A DNA stretch of 64,000 nt from Bacillota bacterium (GCA_021827745.1 JAKAUI010000058.1:1-64000), one strand, 5' to 3'. Counted from the first letter of the stretch, positions 17,755 through 26,724 are shown. The notes: generated by a model not told the origin, from the sequence alone. Made by a program: numbers and translations.

Positions 17755-19587
17755 CTACGGCGAGGCGGCCGCCGCCGTGACCAGCCCCAGGCCCTCCGTG
17801 TTGGCGTTGACGGCCCAGAAAAACCACAGGCGTTTGCCTGGTCCCGATGTCAAGTGGTTACCGCTAGGCAGGTGGCTTTTCGTGAACAGGCTGATCGTCC
17901 CGGACGAAGTGATCTCTCCGATCGAGAACTGGCCTCCGTTACCCGTGTAGACGGTGAACCAGAGGTTTCCGCCAGGGCCGAGGACCAAACGCCCCAGGTA
18001 GTCTCCGGCAGGCAGGCCCTTGGTGAACAGGTTGACGGTCCCAGACGGCCCGATCCTGCCGATGCTTGTCGTAGAAGCGTTGCATCCGGTGGATACGGTG
18101 AACCACATAGCGCCCGCCGAGCCTGGGGTCAGGCCGCTCAGATTCGGACAAGAAGCGGCCGGCGGCAGGCCCTTGGTCAGCAGCGTGATCGTTCCAGACG
18201 GCGTGATCCTGCCAATGGACGCTTGGCCTCCGCTACTGCCGCATCCTGATCCTGTGGACAAGGTGAACCACATGTCGCCGCCTGGGCCTGGGGTCAGGCC
18301 GATGCCGCCGTATTCCAACGACAAGCCACCCAGCGTCGGACAGGACGCAGCCGGTGGCAGGCCCGTGCTGAAGAGTGAGACCGTCCCGGACGAAGGGATC
18401 TTGCCGATGTCTGAGACCCACGGCCCGCGGCATGAACTCCCCGCTGCGAACCACAAGTTGCCGCCAAGGTCTGGCGTCAATCCGGCCAGTCCAGAGCAGG
18501 TTCCGGCCGGGAGGCCCGTGGGAAACACGGAGATGACTCCGGACGGGGTAATTCGGCCGATCGAGAGGACACCCCCCATCTTCCCGAAAACGGTGAACCA
18601 CAGGTTGTCGCCAGGGCCGGGGACCAAAGGCCCCGGATAGCCTCCGGCAGGCAGGCCCTTGGTGAACAGCGTGATCGCGCCGGCCGGGGTGATCTTGCCG
18701 ATCGAGAACGAGCTCCCGCTGCCGGTGTAGACCGTGAACCACTGGTCGCCGCTTGTGCCCAAAGTCAGGTCGCTCAGATAGCCGGCTTTGGGCAGACCCT
18801 TGGAGAAGAGCGTGATCGCCCCGGACCGGGTGATCCTGCCGATCGCTCCCTGACAGGGGAACCACAGGCCACCTGGCCCAGGTGTCAGTGGGTAGGGCCC
18901 GTCCGGCCCGCAATCGGATGCGGGCAGGCCCTTCGTGAATACGGACATGGCCCCAGACGGGGTGATCCTGGCAATCCCTCGAGCGGAGTTGTCGTTCGTC
19001 GAGCCGAGCACAAACCACAGGTTGCCGGAGGAATCAGGCACAAAGAAGAAGTCATGTGGCGAAGTGATATGAAACACGGTGTCGGCACCAGGTAGGCAGA
19101 AGAGACGGATGGAGACTGCCTGGGCCCCCGCCGAGCCGGTGGTCACGCCCCGGGGCGAATCGGGGCAGGCGTGCCTTGCTGTCCCTAGCCATGGCAGCGA
19201 ACTGACGGACAGCACGGAGGTCGCCGAGGTGGCAACCACGCTGCCGTTTGTCACCAGCACGGCCCTGAGCAGGTAGGAGCCGGGAGCCAGATCGAGGCGG
19301 ATCGAGCTTGTGGAAGAAACCGCCACTGCCTTGCCGTTCTCGTACAGCCGGATCTGGCCGCTGCCTGGTTGGGTGTTGCCGCTTGCGTCGACCAGGGTGA
19401 AATGGGAGACGGACACGCGGACTGTGACTATGGCCACCGCCCGACTGGTCAGCGGGAGATTGGAGCCGGTGGTCGGCGCGAGGATGCGGACCGCCGGCTG
19501 GGTTGGTGCCACCGAACTGCCACACCCGGAAACGGCGAGTAGCAGACAGGCAGTCAGGAGAAGGCGGACCCGGGGTCTATCATGCAT
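17755..19587 (-). CDS. Beta-propeller lipoprotein, tandem array copy 6
   Basis: 610 residues starting MHDRPRVRLLL with lipobox VSGC (Cys22). One of the divergent members: it ends in VTAAAASP instead of the usual GQISPS tail, has repeats of the type GRITPSGTITLLTKGLPP with NLWFTV strands, and lacks the DMLFYI variant repeat. The Ig-like domain keeps VSHFT and IRLYENGK. Nine W-F signatures are countable. A loop insertion (LSLEYGGIGLTPGPG) between repeats 5 and 6 looks like a partial second copy of an inter-repeat segment. The ATG at 19587 follows GAGAGGAC. Confidence 0.87.
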   Translation of the reverse strand: MHDRPRVRLLLTACLLLAVSGCGSSVAPTQPAVRILAPTTGSNLPLTSRAVAIVTVRVSVSHFTLVDASGNTQPGSGQIRLYENGKAVAVSSTSSIRLDLAPGSYLLRAVLVTNGSVVATSATSVLSVSSLPWLGTARHACPDSPRGVTTGSAGAQAVSIRLFCLPGADTVFHITSPHDFFFVPDSSGNLWFVLGSTNDNSARGIARITPSGAMSVFTKGLPASDCGPDGPYPLTPGPGGLWFPCQGAIGRITRSGAITLFSKGLPKAGYLSDLTLGTSGDQWFTVYTGSGSSFSIGKITPAGAITLFTKGLPAGGYPGPLVPGPGDNLWFTVFGKMGGVLSIGRITPSGVISVFPTGLPAGTCSGLAGLTPDLGGNLWFAAGSSCRGPWVSDIGKIPSSGTVSLFSTGLPPAASCPTLGGLSLEYGGIGLTPGPGGDMWFTLSTGSGCGSSGGQASIGRITPSGTITLLTKGLPPAASCPNLSGLTPGSAGAMWFTVSTGCNASTTSIGRIGPSGTVNLFTKGLPAGDYLGRLVLGPGGNLWFTVYTGNGGQFSIGEITSSGTISLFTKSHLPSGNHLTSGPGKRLWFFWAVNANTEGLGLVTAAAASP

Positions 19588-19634
19588 GAGGACCGTCCTC
19601 TCCAGGCGAGAGCGAGAGCCGACACCATCACTGC

Positions 19635-19662
19635 AGAGTCTTTCTCTTTAGAAAACGGTTCC
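19635..19662 (-). promoter_or_regulatory. ECF-like promoter of array copy 6
   Basis: Minus-strand GGAACC (19662-19657), 16-bp spacer, GACTCT (19640-19635). Confidence 0.78.
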
Positions 19663-19786
19663 CGCGAGCCGCGGGTCCTCCTCCGTCAAGCCGTCGGAAT
19701 CCGGCCGGTAGGCAGAGAGACGACAGCGGTTGCCCGTCGGCCGGTGCGTCTTACAGTCGCAGTGCGCGCAGGGGCAATTCCCGAGG

Positions 19787-21688
19787 CTACGGGACGGAGA
19801 CCGTGACTCGCCCGACGGCGAAGTACGGGCTGAAGGGGCCGCAGCCGCAGAAGTTCTCCGGAGGGGCCACCGAAGCGCCGTCGCCACCTACGAGGCTGCC
19901 GTAGCCAAACCACAGGGTGTTGTTGGCCCCGGAGACCAACCAGCTTGCCTTGGCGATCGAGTTGGCCGGCAATCCTCGATGGAAGAGGGTGACCGTCCCC
20001 GACGGGGTAATTTGACCGATGGCGAGCGAGGCACTTGTGCCGACAGAGGTCTCGAACCACAGAGTTCCATTTGGCCCAGGTAGCAGCGGGCTCAGACTGG
20101 CGCCAGTCGGTAGACCGCTCGAATAGAGGGTAATCATGCCGGATGGAGTGATCTTGCCGACCGAGGGCTGGCCGGTGGGACTCGTCGTTTCGACGACGAA
20201 CCACATGTCACCGCCCGGGCCCGGCACCAGGCCGCCGCCATACGCATGTGCAGGCAGGCCTTTGGTGAACACGCTGATCGTGCCTGATGGACTGATCTGC
20301 CCGATGCCCATGGACCCGTTGCATGGCCCAACCCCGGCGAACCAGCCAATGCAGGCGACAAACCACATGTCTCCCTGAGAGCCGAAGACCAGATTGCCAG
20401 CGGGGCCGCCGGATGGCTGGCCGGATGGGTTCGTAGCCATGGGTATGCCCTTCGAGAAGAGGGTGATGGCCCCAGACGGGGTGATGCGGCCGATGGCGGA
20501 CTGACCACTGTTAGTGCCGGCGGTGAACCACAGATCGCCCCTCGGGCCCGACACGAGGCGGCCCAGAGAAGCCCACCCACTCAATCCCTTTGTGAAGAAG
20601 GTGACAGATCCAGAGGGGTTGACCCGACCGATGGCCGACAAAGTCCCGGTCGTCGATCTCGCCGGTTGAACAGTAAACCATAGGTCTCCACCAGCACCTG
20701 GCAGCAGGTCAGACGTTACCGCTGCCGCAGCCAGGCTGGATGGGAACAGGGAGATCGTCCCGGATGGTGTGATCCGGCCAATGGGCCTGGTTCCGCTGGT
20801 ACCGACGCGAAAGACTGTGAACCACAGGTCGCCGCCGGGACCCATCACGAGACCTCTCGGATAGTCCCCAGCAGCCAGGCCCTTGGAGAATACGGAGATG
20901 TTTCCGGATGGGGTGATCCGGCCGACGGCACCACCCGCGCCATAGCCAGAAAGATCGATCGTGAACCATAGGTCGCCGCCGGGTCCTACAACCAGATCCG
21001 ACAGGGTGGCCGCTGCAGGCAGGCCCTTCGAGAAGACCGAGGTGGTCCCGGAGGGCGTAACCCGGCCCACGCCCGACGGGGAGCCGTTCGTAGATCCCGC
21101 CGGCTGGATCAGAAACCACATGTCGCCGTTCGAGAACTGCACCAGCGCAGGGTGCGACCCTGGGAGAGGCTCCCACATTCCATAGGCGGCCGGCAGGCAG
21201 GAGAGACTGATCGAAACGGTCTCCGCCGGGCTGACAGGTCGGGTTACACCAGGCGTCAAGGAGTGGCAGCTGGGTGAGGCGGCGAGCGTCGGTGCGACCA
21301 CCGTAACCAGGTCCGGTGCGGAGATGGCCACCACCTTGCCGTTCGTGACCAGTTCGGCCCTGAACTGATAAGAACCAGGACCAAGGCCGAGGCGCACCGA
21401 GTTGGAGGTCGCCATGCCCCACAACTTCCCATTCTCGTACAGCCGGATCTGACCGCTGCTCGGTTGGGCAGCGGTGGCAAAGTTGACCAGGGTGAAGTGG
21501 GAGATCGAGAAGTGGATGGTGACCGTCGCGGACACTTGAGCGGACGCAAGATTCAGGCTGGACCCGTTCGTCGGGGAGACGATCCTGATCGAAGGCTTGG
21601 CGGTTGGTGTCGCAGGCGCACCACAACCGGCGGCAGCCAGCAGAAGGCAGGGCACCAGGAGCAGGCGGAAGGGGGACCTGCCGTGCAT
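19787..21688 (-). CDS. Beta-propeller lipoprotein, tandem array copy 7
   Basis: 633 residues starting MHGRSPFRLLL with lipobox AAGC (Cys22). The Ig-like domain is closest to copies 2 and 3 (FATAAQPSSG insertion, IRLYENGKLW), but the propeller is divergent and more regular, with many GGDLWFT strands. Nine W-F signatures. It has an extra Cys-containing C-terminal segment (NFCGCGPFSPYF) before the last strand VGRVTVSVP. The mixture of a copy-3-like N-terminus with a distinct propeller suggests domain shuffling. The ATG at 21688 follows GGAGGAGGAAAG; upstream starts to 21826 cross the promoter. Confidence 0.87.
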   Translation of the reverse strand: MHGRSPFRLLLVPCLLLAAAGCGAPATPTAKPSIRIVSPTNGSSLNLASAQVSATVTIHFSISHFTLVNFATAAQPSSGQIRLYENGKLWGMATSNSVRLGLGPGSYQFRAELVTNGKVVAISAPDLVTVVAPTLAASPSCHSLTPGVTRPVSPAETVSISLSCLPAAYGMWEPLPGSHPALVQFSNGDMWFLIQPAGSTNGSPSGVGRVTPSGTTSVFSKGLPAAATLSDLVVGPGGDLWFTIDLSGYGAGGAVGRITPSGNISVFSKGLAAGDYPRGLVMGPGGDLWFTVFRVGTSGTRPIGRITPSGTISLFPSSLAAAAVTSDLLPGAGGDLWFTVQPARSTTGTLSAIGRVNPSGSVTFFTKGLSGWASLGRLVSGPRGDLWFTAGTNSGQSAIGRITPSGAITLFSKGIPMATNPSGQPSGGPAGNLVFGSQGDMWFVACIGWFAGVGPCNGSMGIGQISPSGTISVFTKGLPAHAYGGGLVPGPGGDMWFVVETTSPTGQPSVGKITPSGMITLYSSGLPTGASLSPLLPGPNGTLWFETSVGTSASLAIGQITPSGTVTLFHRGLPANSIAKASWLVSGANNTLWFGYGSLVGGDGASVAPPENFCGCGPFSPYFAVGRVTVSVP

Positions 21689-21738
21689 TTTGGACTTTCC
21701 TCCTCCGAAATGAGGCCACAGGCGATTGCTATGACTGA

Positions 21739-21766
21739 AGAGTCCCCGGGTTCGGCAAAGGGTTCC
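21739..21766 (-). promoter_or_regulatory. ECF-like promoter of array copy 7
   Basis: Minus-strand GGAACC (21766-21761), 16-bp spacer, GACTCT (21744-21739). The whole intergenic stretch to about 21942 is homologous to 23383-23576 upstream of copy 8. Confidence 0.78.
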
Positions 21767-21933
21767 TGCCGACGCTCTAGCGTGCCCCGCGTAGCCAGCC
21801 ATCTCGGCAGGCTCGGTCGGCAGCATGCGGTCCCGAAATCGTTGGCCAGCCTTTGGGCGCCTGTGGGCTCGGACTGCTGCCTTAGCCGCGTTCCCAATGC
21901 TACCTCGCTACCTCCTGGACCCCAGGCAGACAT

Positions 21934-23337
21934 CTAGGGAACAGCGGTGGCGTTGAGCGTTAGGCTGAGCCGTCCGATGAAGCTGGCGCCATTGGAGCGA
22001 CTGCCCACGAACCACACAGCGCCCCTGAAACCAAGGAGAGGGCGATCACGAGAGCTCAAGGTATAGCCAGAGGGCAGACCCCAAGTGAGCACGCTGCTCG
22101 TGCCAGATGGGGTGATCTGGTCGATGGAGATCGTGTTGTTGGTGCCCAGACCATAGAGCCACATCTTGCCGTCTGGGCCCGGGCTGGGACCGCCCGGTAG
22201 AGTGGTTCCCCCTGGCATGCTGAACATGCGGATTGCGCCAGACGGAGCGATCTTGCCGACGAAAGAACCAGAGTTGGCGTTCCCGCTGAACCACATATCG
22301 CCGCTCGGACCGGGGGCAAGAGAGTTGGTCCACATATTGACGGGCAGGTCCTTCGTGAATACCTGGACGACTCCGGACGGACTGACCTTGCCGATGCCTC
22401 CCAGATAGCCGAACCACATATCACCGACCTTGCCGGGGACGAGGGGATTGATCCACATATTGGCGGGCAGGCCCTTCGTGAATACCTGGACGACTCCGGA
22501 CGGACTGACCTTGCCGACGTCTCCCTGAGAGTCGAACCACATGTTGCCCCCAGATCCCGCTGTCAGGGACAACACGTACCTGTTGAACATAGTGACGGTT
22601 CCCGACGGGGTGATCATGCCGAAGCCAGCGTACCCCGGCCCATAGCCCGCGTTGGGGATGGTGGTGAACCACATGTCGGCGCCAGAGCCTGATTTCAGGA
22701 ACACAACGCCTGACTTGGGCAGTCCCTTGGTGAACACCGTGACGACTCCGGCTGGATTGACCGTGCCAACGAATGGTCGAGAGCTGGCAGATCCGGAAAA
22801 CCACATATCGCCGCTACCGCTAAGGGCGAGACTGCCAATTCGGGTGCTCGGAGGCAGGCAGGTGAGGCGAATGGACGCCGTGTTCGGCGGTTGCGTGTTG
22901 GCCACTGCCGCAGAGGGTGTCCCGCATCCAACGGTCGACAAGATGGTGGTCGGGACCAAGGCGTTGACGACCGAGACGGCGGAGGGCGCCGAGGTAGCCA
23001 CGACCTTGCCGCTCTTGACCAAGGTTGCCTTAAAGAGATAGGTGCCTGGCACCAGGCTGAGGCTGATCGAGTTGGATACCAGCACGTCCCACAGCTTCCC
23101 GTTCTCATACAGCTGGATCTGGTCGCTGCCTCCCAGGGTGAAGTGGGAGACAGCCAAGCGGACCGTGACATTGATCGGCCCCGCCACTCGGGGGTTCATC
23201 CGCAGGGTGGACTCGGTGGCGGGCGAGACGATGCGGACCTCAGGCTTCACAGCTGGTGTCGCAGGCGCACCACAGCCCGACACAGCAAGCAGCAGGCAGG
23301 GCACCAGGAGGAGGCGGAGGAGAAATCTACGGTGCAT
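21934..23337 (-). CDS. Beta-propeller lipoprotein, tandem array copy 8 (short form)
   Basis: 467 residues, the shortest member. It starts MHRRFLLRLLL with lipobox VSGC (Cys22). The Ig-like domain matches copy 9 (SPATESTLRMNPRVAGPINVTVRL). Relative to copy 9 the first three propeller repeats are missing, while the repeat containing GKVSPSGVVQVFTK is doubled, giving seven W-F signatures in total. The doubling shows in DNA as a 123-bp period (41 codons, one blade) at 22330-22525. Frame and stop are intact. Seven blades is the count expected for a classical Vgb propeller. Confidence 0.88.
   Translation of the reverse strand: MHRRFLLRLLLVPCLLLAVSGCGAPATPAVKPEVRIVSPATESTLRMNPRVAGPINVTVRLAVSHFTLGGSDQIQLYENGKLWDVLVSNSISLSLVPGTYLFKATLVKSGKVVATSAPSAVSVVNALVPTTILSTVGCGTPSAAVANTQPPNTASIRLTCLPPSTRIGSLALSGSGDMWFSGSASSRPFVGTVNPAGVVTVFTKGLPKSGVVFLKSGSGADMWFTTIPNAGYGPGYAGFGMITPSGTVTMFNRYVLSLTAGSGGNMWFDSQGDVGKVSPSGVVQVFTKGLPANMWINPLVPGKVGDMWFGYLGGIGKVSPSGVVQVFTKDLPVNMWTNSLAPGPSGDMWFSGNANSGSFVGKIAPSGAIRMFSMPGGTTLPGGPSPGPDGKMWLYGLGTNNTISIDQITPSGTSSVLTWGLPSGYTLSSRDRPLLGFRGAVWFVGSRSNGASFIGRLSLTLNATAVP
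22330..22525 (-). repeat. 123-bp tandem blade duplication in array copy 8
   Basis: The segment starting ccacatattg at 22330 recurs at 22453 with only a few differences over about 73 bp. The 123-bp period equals 41 codons, one propeller repeat, so this is an in-frame blade duplication. Copy 9 has only one version of this repeat. Confidence 0.85.
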
Positions 23338-23385
23338 TTTGAACCTTCCTCCTCCGAATCAGCCCACAGGCGACGCCCTCACTGA

Positions 23386-23413
23386 AGAGTCCCCAGGTTC
23401 GGCAAGAGGTTCC
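23386..23413 (-). promoter_or_regulatory. ECF-like promoter of array copy 8
   Basis: Minus-strand GGAACC (23413-23408), 16-bp spacer, GACTCT (23391-23386). Confidence 0.78.
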
Positions 23414-23564
23414 TGCCGACGCTCTATCGTGCCCTGCGGGGTCAGCCATCCCGGCAGACTCGGTCGGCGGCAGGCGGTCCCGAAACAGCTGACCAGCCCT
23501 TGGTCGACTGTGGGCTCGGGCTGCTTGGGCTCTTGATGCTACCTCCTGGACCCCAGGCAGACAT

Positions 23565-25295
23565 CTAGGGAACAGCGGCGGCCTTCCCCGCCAGACTAAG
23601 CTGGCCGATGAACCTGGTGCCGTTGGAGCGACGGCCGGAGAACCACAAATCGCCTCTCAAACCGCTTACGAGCGGATCGGATGAGCTAAAGGTGTCGCCT
23701 GCGGGCAGGCCCCAGGTGAGCACCGTGCTCGTGCCAGCCGGTGTGATCTGGTCGATGAAGAGGGTGTCGTTCTGGCCGAGGCCATAGAGCCACATGCTAC
23801 CGTCTGGGCCCGGGATGGGACCGCCCGGTAGAGTACCTCCCCCAGACAGCCCCTTGGCCAGAACGCTGACCGTACCAGATGGGGCGATCTTGCCGACGAA
23901 AGAGCCAGAGTTGGCGTTCCCGGTGAACCACATATCACCGCGCGGACCGGGGACCAGAGGATTGGTCCACATATTGGCGGTCAGGTCCTTCGTGAATACC
24001 TGGACGACTCCGGACGGACTGACCTTGCCGATGCCTCCCAGAGAGCCGAACCACATAGCGCCGCCAGATCCCGCTGTCAGGGACAACACGTACCTCGTGA
24101 CCGTGGTGACCGTTCCCGACGGGGTGATCATGCCAAAGCCGGAAAACCCCGGGCCGTATCCGTCGTTGGGGCTGGTGGTGAACCACATGTCGGCGCCAGA
24201 GCCTGATTTCAGGATCACAGCGCCCGACTTGGGCAGTCCCCTGGTGAACACCGTGACGACTCCGGCTGGACTGACCGTGCCGACGAATGGGCGAGAGCTG
24301 ACGGATCCGGAAAACCACATATCGCCACCCGGACCAGGGATGGGACTGCTCGACAGATAGCTCCCGGTCGACACATAGCTCCCGGCCGGCAGGTCCGTGG
24401 TGAACAGGGTGATCGTGCCGGAAGGGGTGATCTTGCCGATGAAGCCTGAGCCGGAGAACCACATGTCGCCGCCAGCGCCAAGGACGAGACTGTTAATTGT
24501 GGCGCTCGGAGGCAGGCCTTTGGTGAACACGCTGATCGTACCGGATGGACTGACCTTGCCGATGGCTCCTGGACAAGCGAACCACATGCCTCCCGGGCCA
24601 GGGGTCAGAGAGTTCAAGCAGCTGGATCTATTCCCGCTCGGCCGGAGAGCGGCTTCCGGGAGACCCTGAGAGAACAGGGAGAAGGCCCCAGACGGGGTGA
24701 TCCGACCGACTCCCAGCGGTGAGCCGGCTGCCGATCCGACCACAAACCACAGGTTTCCGGATGAATCAGACTCAGCGGCGAAGCCCCCTTGATACATCGA
24801 GTCAGTGTTTGGCAGACAGGTGAGGCGGATAGACGCCGAGTTTCGCGGTTGCGTGTTGGCCGCTGCCGCAGCGGCTGCCCCGCATCCAACGGTCGACAAG
24901 ATGGTGGTCGGGACCAAGGCGTTGACGACAGAGACCGCGGATGGCACCGAGGTGGCCACGACCTTGCCGCTCTTGACCAAGGTTGCCGTGAACAGATAGG
25001 TGCCCGGCACCAGGCTGAGGCTGATAGAGTTGGAGAAGAGTGTGTCCCAGAGCTTGCCGTTCTCGTACAGCCGGAGCTGGTCGCTGCCTCCCAGGGTGAA
25101 GTGGGAGACAGTCAGGCGGATCGTGACATTGATCGGCCCCGCCACTCGGGGGTTCATCCGCAGGTTGGACCCGGTGGCGGGCGCGACGATACGGACCGAA
25201 GGCTTTACAGCTGGTGTCGCAGGCGCACCACAGCCCGACACAGCAAGCAGCAGGCAGGGCACCAGGAGGAGGCGGAAGAGGGACCTACCGTGCAT
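23565..25295 (-). CDS. Beta-propeller lipoprotein, tandem array copy 9
   Basis: 576 residues starting MHGRSLFRLLL with lipobox VSGC (Cys22), first in the direction of transcription. Ig-like domain with VSHFT and LRLYENGKLW; then VGCGAAAAAAANTQP where copies 1-5 have the PSWCNTR linker. Nine W-F repeats; the last six correspond to copy 8. The repeats lack most of the paired-Cys loops of copies 1-5, so copies 8 and 9 form their own subgroup. The ATG at 25295 follows GGGGGAGGAGGG. Confidence 0.88.
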   Translation of the reverse strand: MHGRSLFRLLLVPCLLLAVSGCGAPATPAVKPSVRIVAPATGSNLRMNPRVAGPINVTIRLTVSHFTLGGSDQLRLYENGKLWDTLFSNSISLSLVPGTYLFTATLVKSGKVVATSVPSAVSVVNALVPTTILSTVGCGAAAAAAANTQPRNSASIRLTCLPNTDSMYQGGFAAESDSSGNLWFVVGSAAGSPLGVGRITPSGAFSLFSQGLPEAALRPSGNRSSCLNSLTPGPGGMWFACPGAIGKVSPSGTISVFTKGLPPSATINSLVLGAGGDMWFSGSGFIGKITPSGTITLFTTDLPAGSYVSTGSYLSSSPIPGPGGDMWFSGSVSSRPFVGTVSPAGVVTVFTRGLPKSGAVILKSGSGADMWFTTSPNDGYGPGFSGFGMITPSGTVTTVTRYVLSLTAGSGGAMWFGSLGGIGKVSPSGVVQVFTKDLTANMWTNPLVPGPRGDMWFTGNANSGSFVGKIAPSGTVSVLAKGLSGGGTLPGGPIPGPDGSMWLYGLGQNDTLFIDQITPAGTSTVLTWGLPAGDTFSSSDPLVSGLRGDLWFSGRRSNGTRFIGQLSLAGKAAAVP

Positions 25296-25343
25296 CCGGA
25301 CCCTCCTCCCCCGAACGAGCGCAGATGCCGCAACCAAGAGTTA

Positions 25344-25371
25344 GGAGTCTTCGCCCCAGGGAAATGGTTCC
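25344..25371 (-). promoter_or_regulatory. ECF-like promoter of array copy 9
   Basis: Minus-strand GGAACC (25371-25366), 16-bp spacer, GACTCC (25349-25344). Confidence 0.75.
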
Positions 25372-25540
25372 CGGAGGCGTCGTGATGTCCTTGCCGAGCT
25401 CAATCGGATAGGGCTGCCGGCAACATCCAGACTCCAGCGATTGCGAAGCGCCCGTCTGCTGCCGAGACTCCGAGGCCTAAGGCGCCGGGCGCGCCGAAGA
25501 TGACCGGCAGGATGTCGGCCGACTTGATGCGGGGTGTGGT

Positions 25541-26662
25541 CTAAAGTCCGAAGCGGATCGTCGACAAGATGGGCGGCGGCGGGGCGTCCTGGCGTATGAT
25601 CGCCTCCACCAGGTCACCGATCACCGGTGCGAACTTGAAGCCGTGACCGGAGAAGCCAGCTGCCAGAACCACCTGGGGCAAGGCCTTCAGCCGGCCGATC
25701 AGGAAGTTGCGGTCCGGGGTGTTGGTGTAGCAGCTCACGCTGCTCGCAGCGATCGAGGAGCCGAGAGCTGGTAGGAAGGTGGATGTGGCGCCGACGACCA
25801 CCTGCCGGTCTTGGTCCGAGACCGCGCGGTCGAGTTCGTTCATGGTGGTGGTGACGCCGTGGTGGTGGCGGGCCGCCTTCGCCCATTTCCCATCGACGGC
25901 CGGGATGCCGTAAAATATCTGGTCGTCGTCGCTCTCGTGCATCCAGATCGGCAGCCGCTCAGGCTGAAACAATGAGGGGTCTGGCGGTGCGAACCAGTGC
26001 TGCACTTGGCGCTCGACGGCGAGGGGAAGTCCAAGGTCTGGCAGGAGCTCGCTGGCCCAGCCGCCGGCGGCCACCACCACCTGCTCAAAGTCGCGAGATC
26101 CCTGGGCCGTGTGCACCCGGACGTGGTCGCTTGCCGCCTCCAGGCGCAGCACCTGGTCGTGGACGAGCGTCAGCGGGTGTGAGGTGTGGCGCGCTGCCTG
26201 GACCAAGGTTGTGACAGAGGTCTCGCAGGCGAGGACTCCGGCCTGGTGTTCGTAGATGCCGACCACATCGGTCGGGAGCCGAAACTGCGGGAAACGCTCT
26301 TCGATCTCTTGCGCCGACAGCTCCTGATGGCGCAACTCGTGGCGCTGCACGCTGGTGAGCGTGCCAGCGATCAGTTCACCATCTGGGCGGCCGATCATCA
26401 GCCCGCCGGTCTGGGTCAGAAGAGAGCGGCCGGAGACCCGCTCCAGCTCCTGCCATCTGCCCCAGCTGCGCCGGATCAGAGGCACGTAGTCCGGGTGTTC
26501 GTAGTAGGCCTGACGGATGATGCGGGTCACACCCTGCGAGGAGCCGAACTGATGCCCGGGCATCAGGCGCTCATAGCCCACTACGGCCTGCCCGCCCGCA
26601 CCAAGCCGCCAGCAGATGGCGGCTCCCATCACACCGAGACCGACCACGCCGACCTCGTCCAC
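25541..26662 (-). CDS. Sarcosine oxidase / N-methyltryptophan oxidase-like flavoprotein
   Basis: About 373 residues with an N-terminal Rossmann FAD motif (VGVVGLGVMGAAICWRL, GxGxxG) and the MSOX/MTOX family layout, including the VSCYTNTPD segment whose cysteine is the usual covalent FAD attachment site, and a C-terminal GFSGHGFKFAPVIG flavin-contact motif. Family members oxidise N-methyl amino acids to the amine, formaldehyde and hydrogen peroxide; the substrate here is not predictable. The GTG at 26662 is preferred (AAGGAG upstream, protein length equal to the family); a GTG at 26686 is the alternative. Monocistronic between the propeller array and the carboxypeptidase gene. Confidence 0.86.
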   Translation of the reverse strand: MDEVGVVGLGVMGAAICWRLGAGGQAVVGYERLMPGHQFGSSQGVTRIIRQAYYEHPDYVPLIRRSWGRWQELERVSGRSLLTQTGGLMIGRPDGELIAGTLTSVQRHELRHQELSAQEIEERFPQFRLPTDVVGIYEHQAGVLACETSVTTLVQAARHTSHPLTLVHDQVLRLEAASDHVRVHTAQGSRDFEQVVVAAGGWASELLPDLGLPLAVERQVQHWFAPPDPSLFQPERLPIWMHESDDDQIFYGIPAVDGKWAKAARHHHGVTTTMNELDRAVSDQDRQVVVGATSTFLPALGSSIAASSVSCYTNTPDRNFLIGRLKALPQVVLAAGFSGHGFKFAPVIGDLVEAIIRQDAPPPPILSTIRFGL

Positions 26663-26724
26663 GGACCATCCGACTCCTTGGGCCACCTACCGTTAACGCT
26701 AGCACAAATACTGGCCCAAGTCGC

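Noticed and set aside
7083-25337. Literal annotation of the array proteins as virginiamycin B lyase (antibiotic resistance)
   Set aside because: The repeat resembles Vgb-type propellers, but these proteins are exported lipoproteins with an added Ig-like domain and nine repeats, and I could not identify the Vgb catalytic residues. Fold similarity does not support the enzyme call.
7100-25400. Long antisense and alternate-frame open frames across the array (arginine-, proline- or histidine-rich)
   Set aside because: They are compositional shadows of the high-GC repetitive propeller genes with no ribosome binding sites or family features.
7083-25400. CRISPR array or simple satellite repeats as explanation of the repetitive region
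   Set aside because: The repeats are imperfect, codon-phased and encode propeller blades; there are no short identical repeats with uniform spacers.
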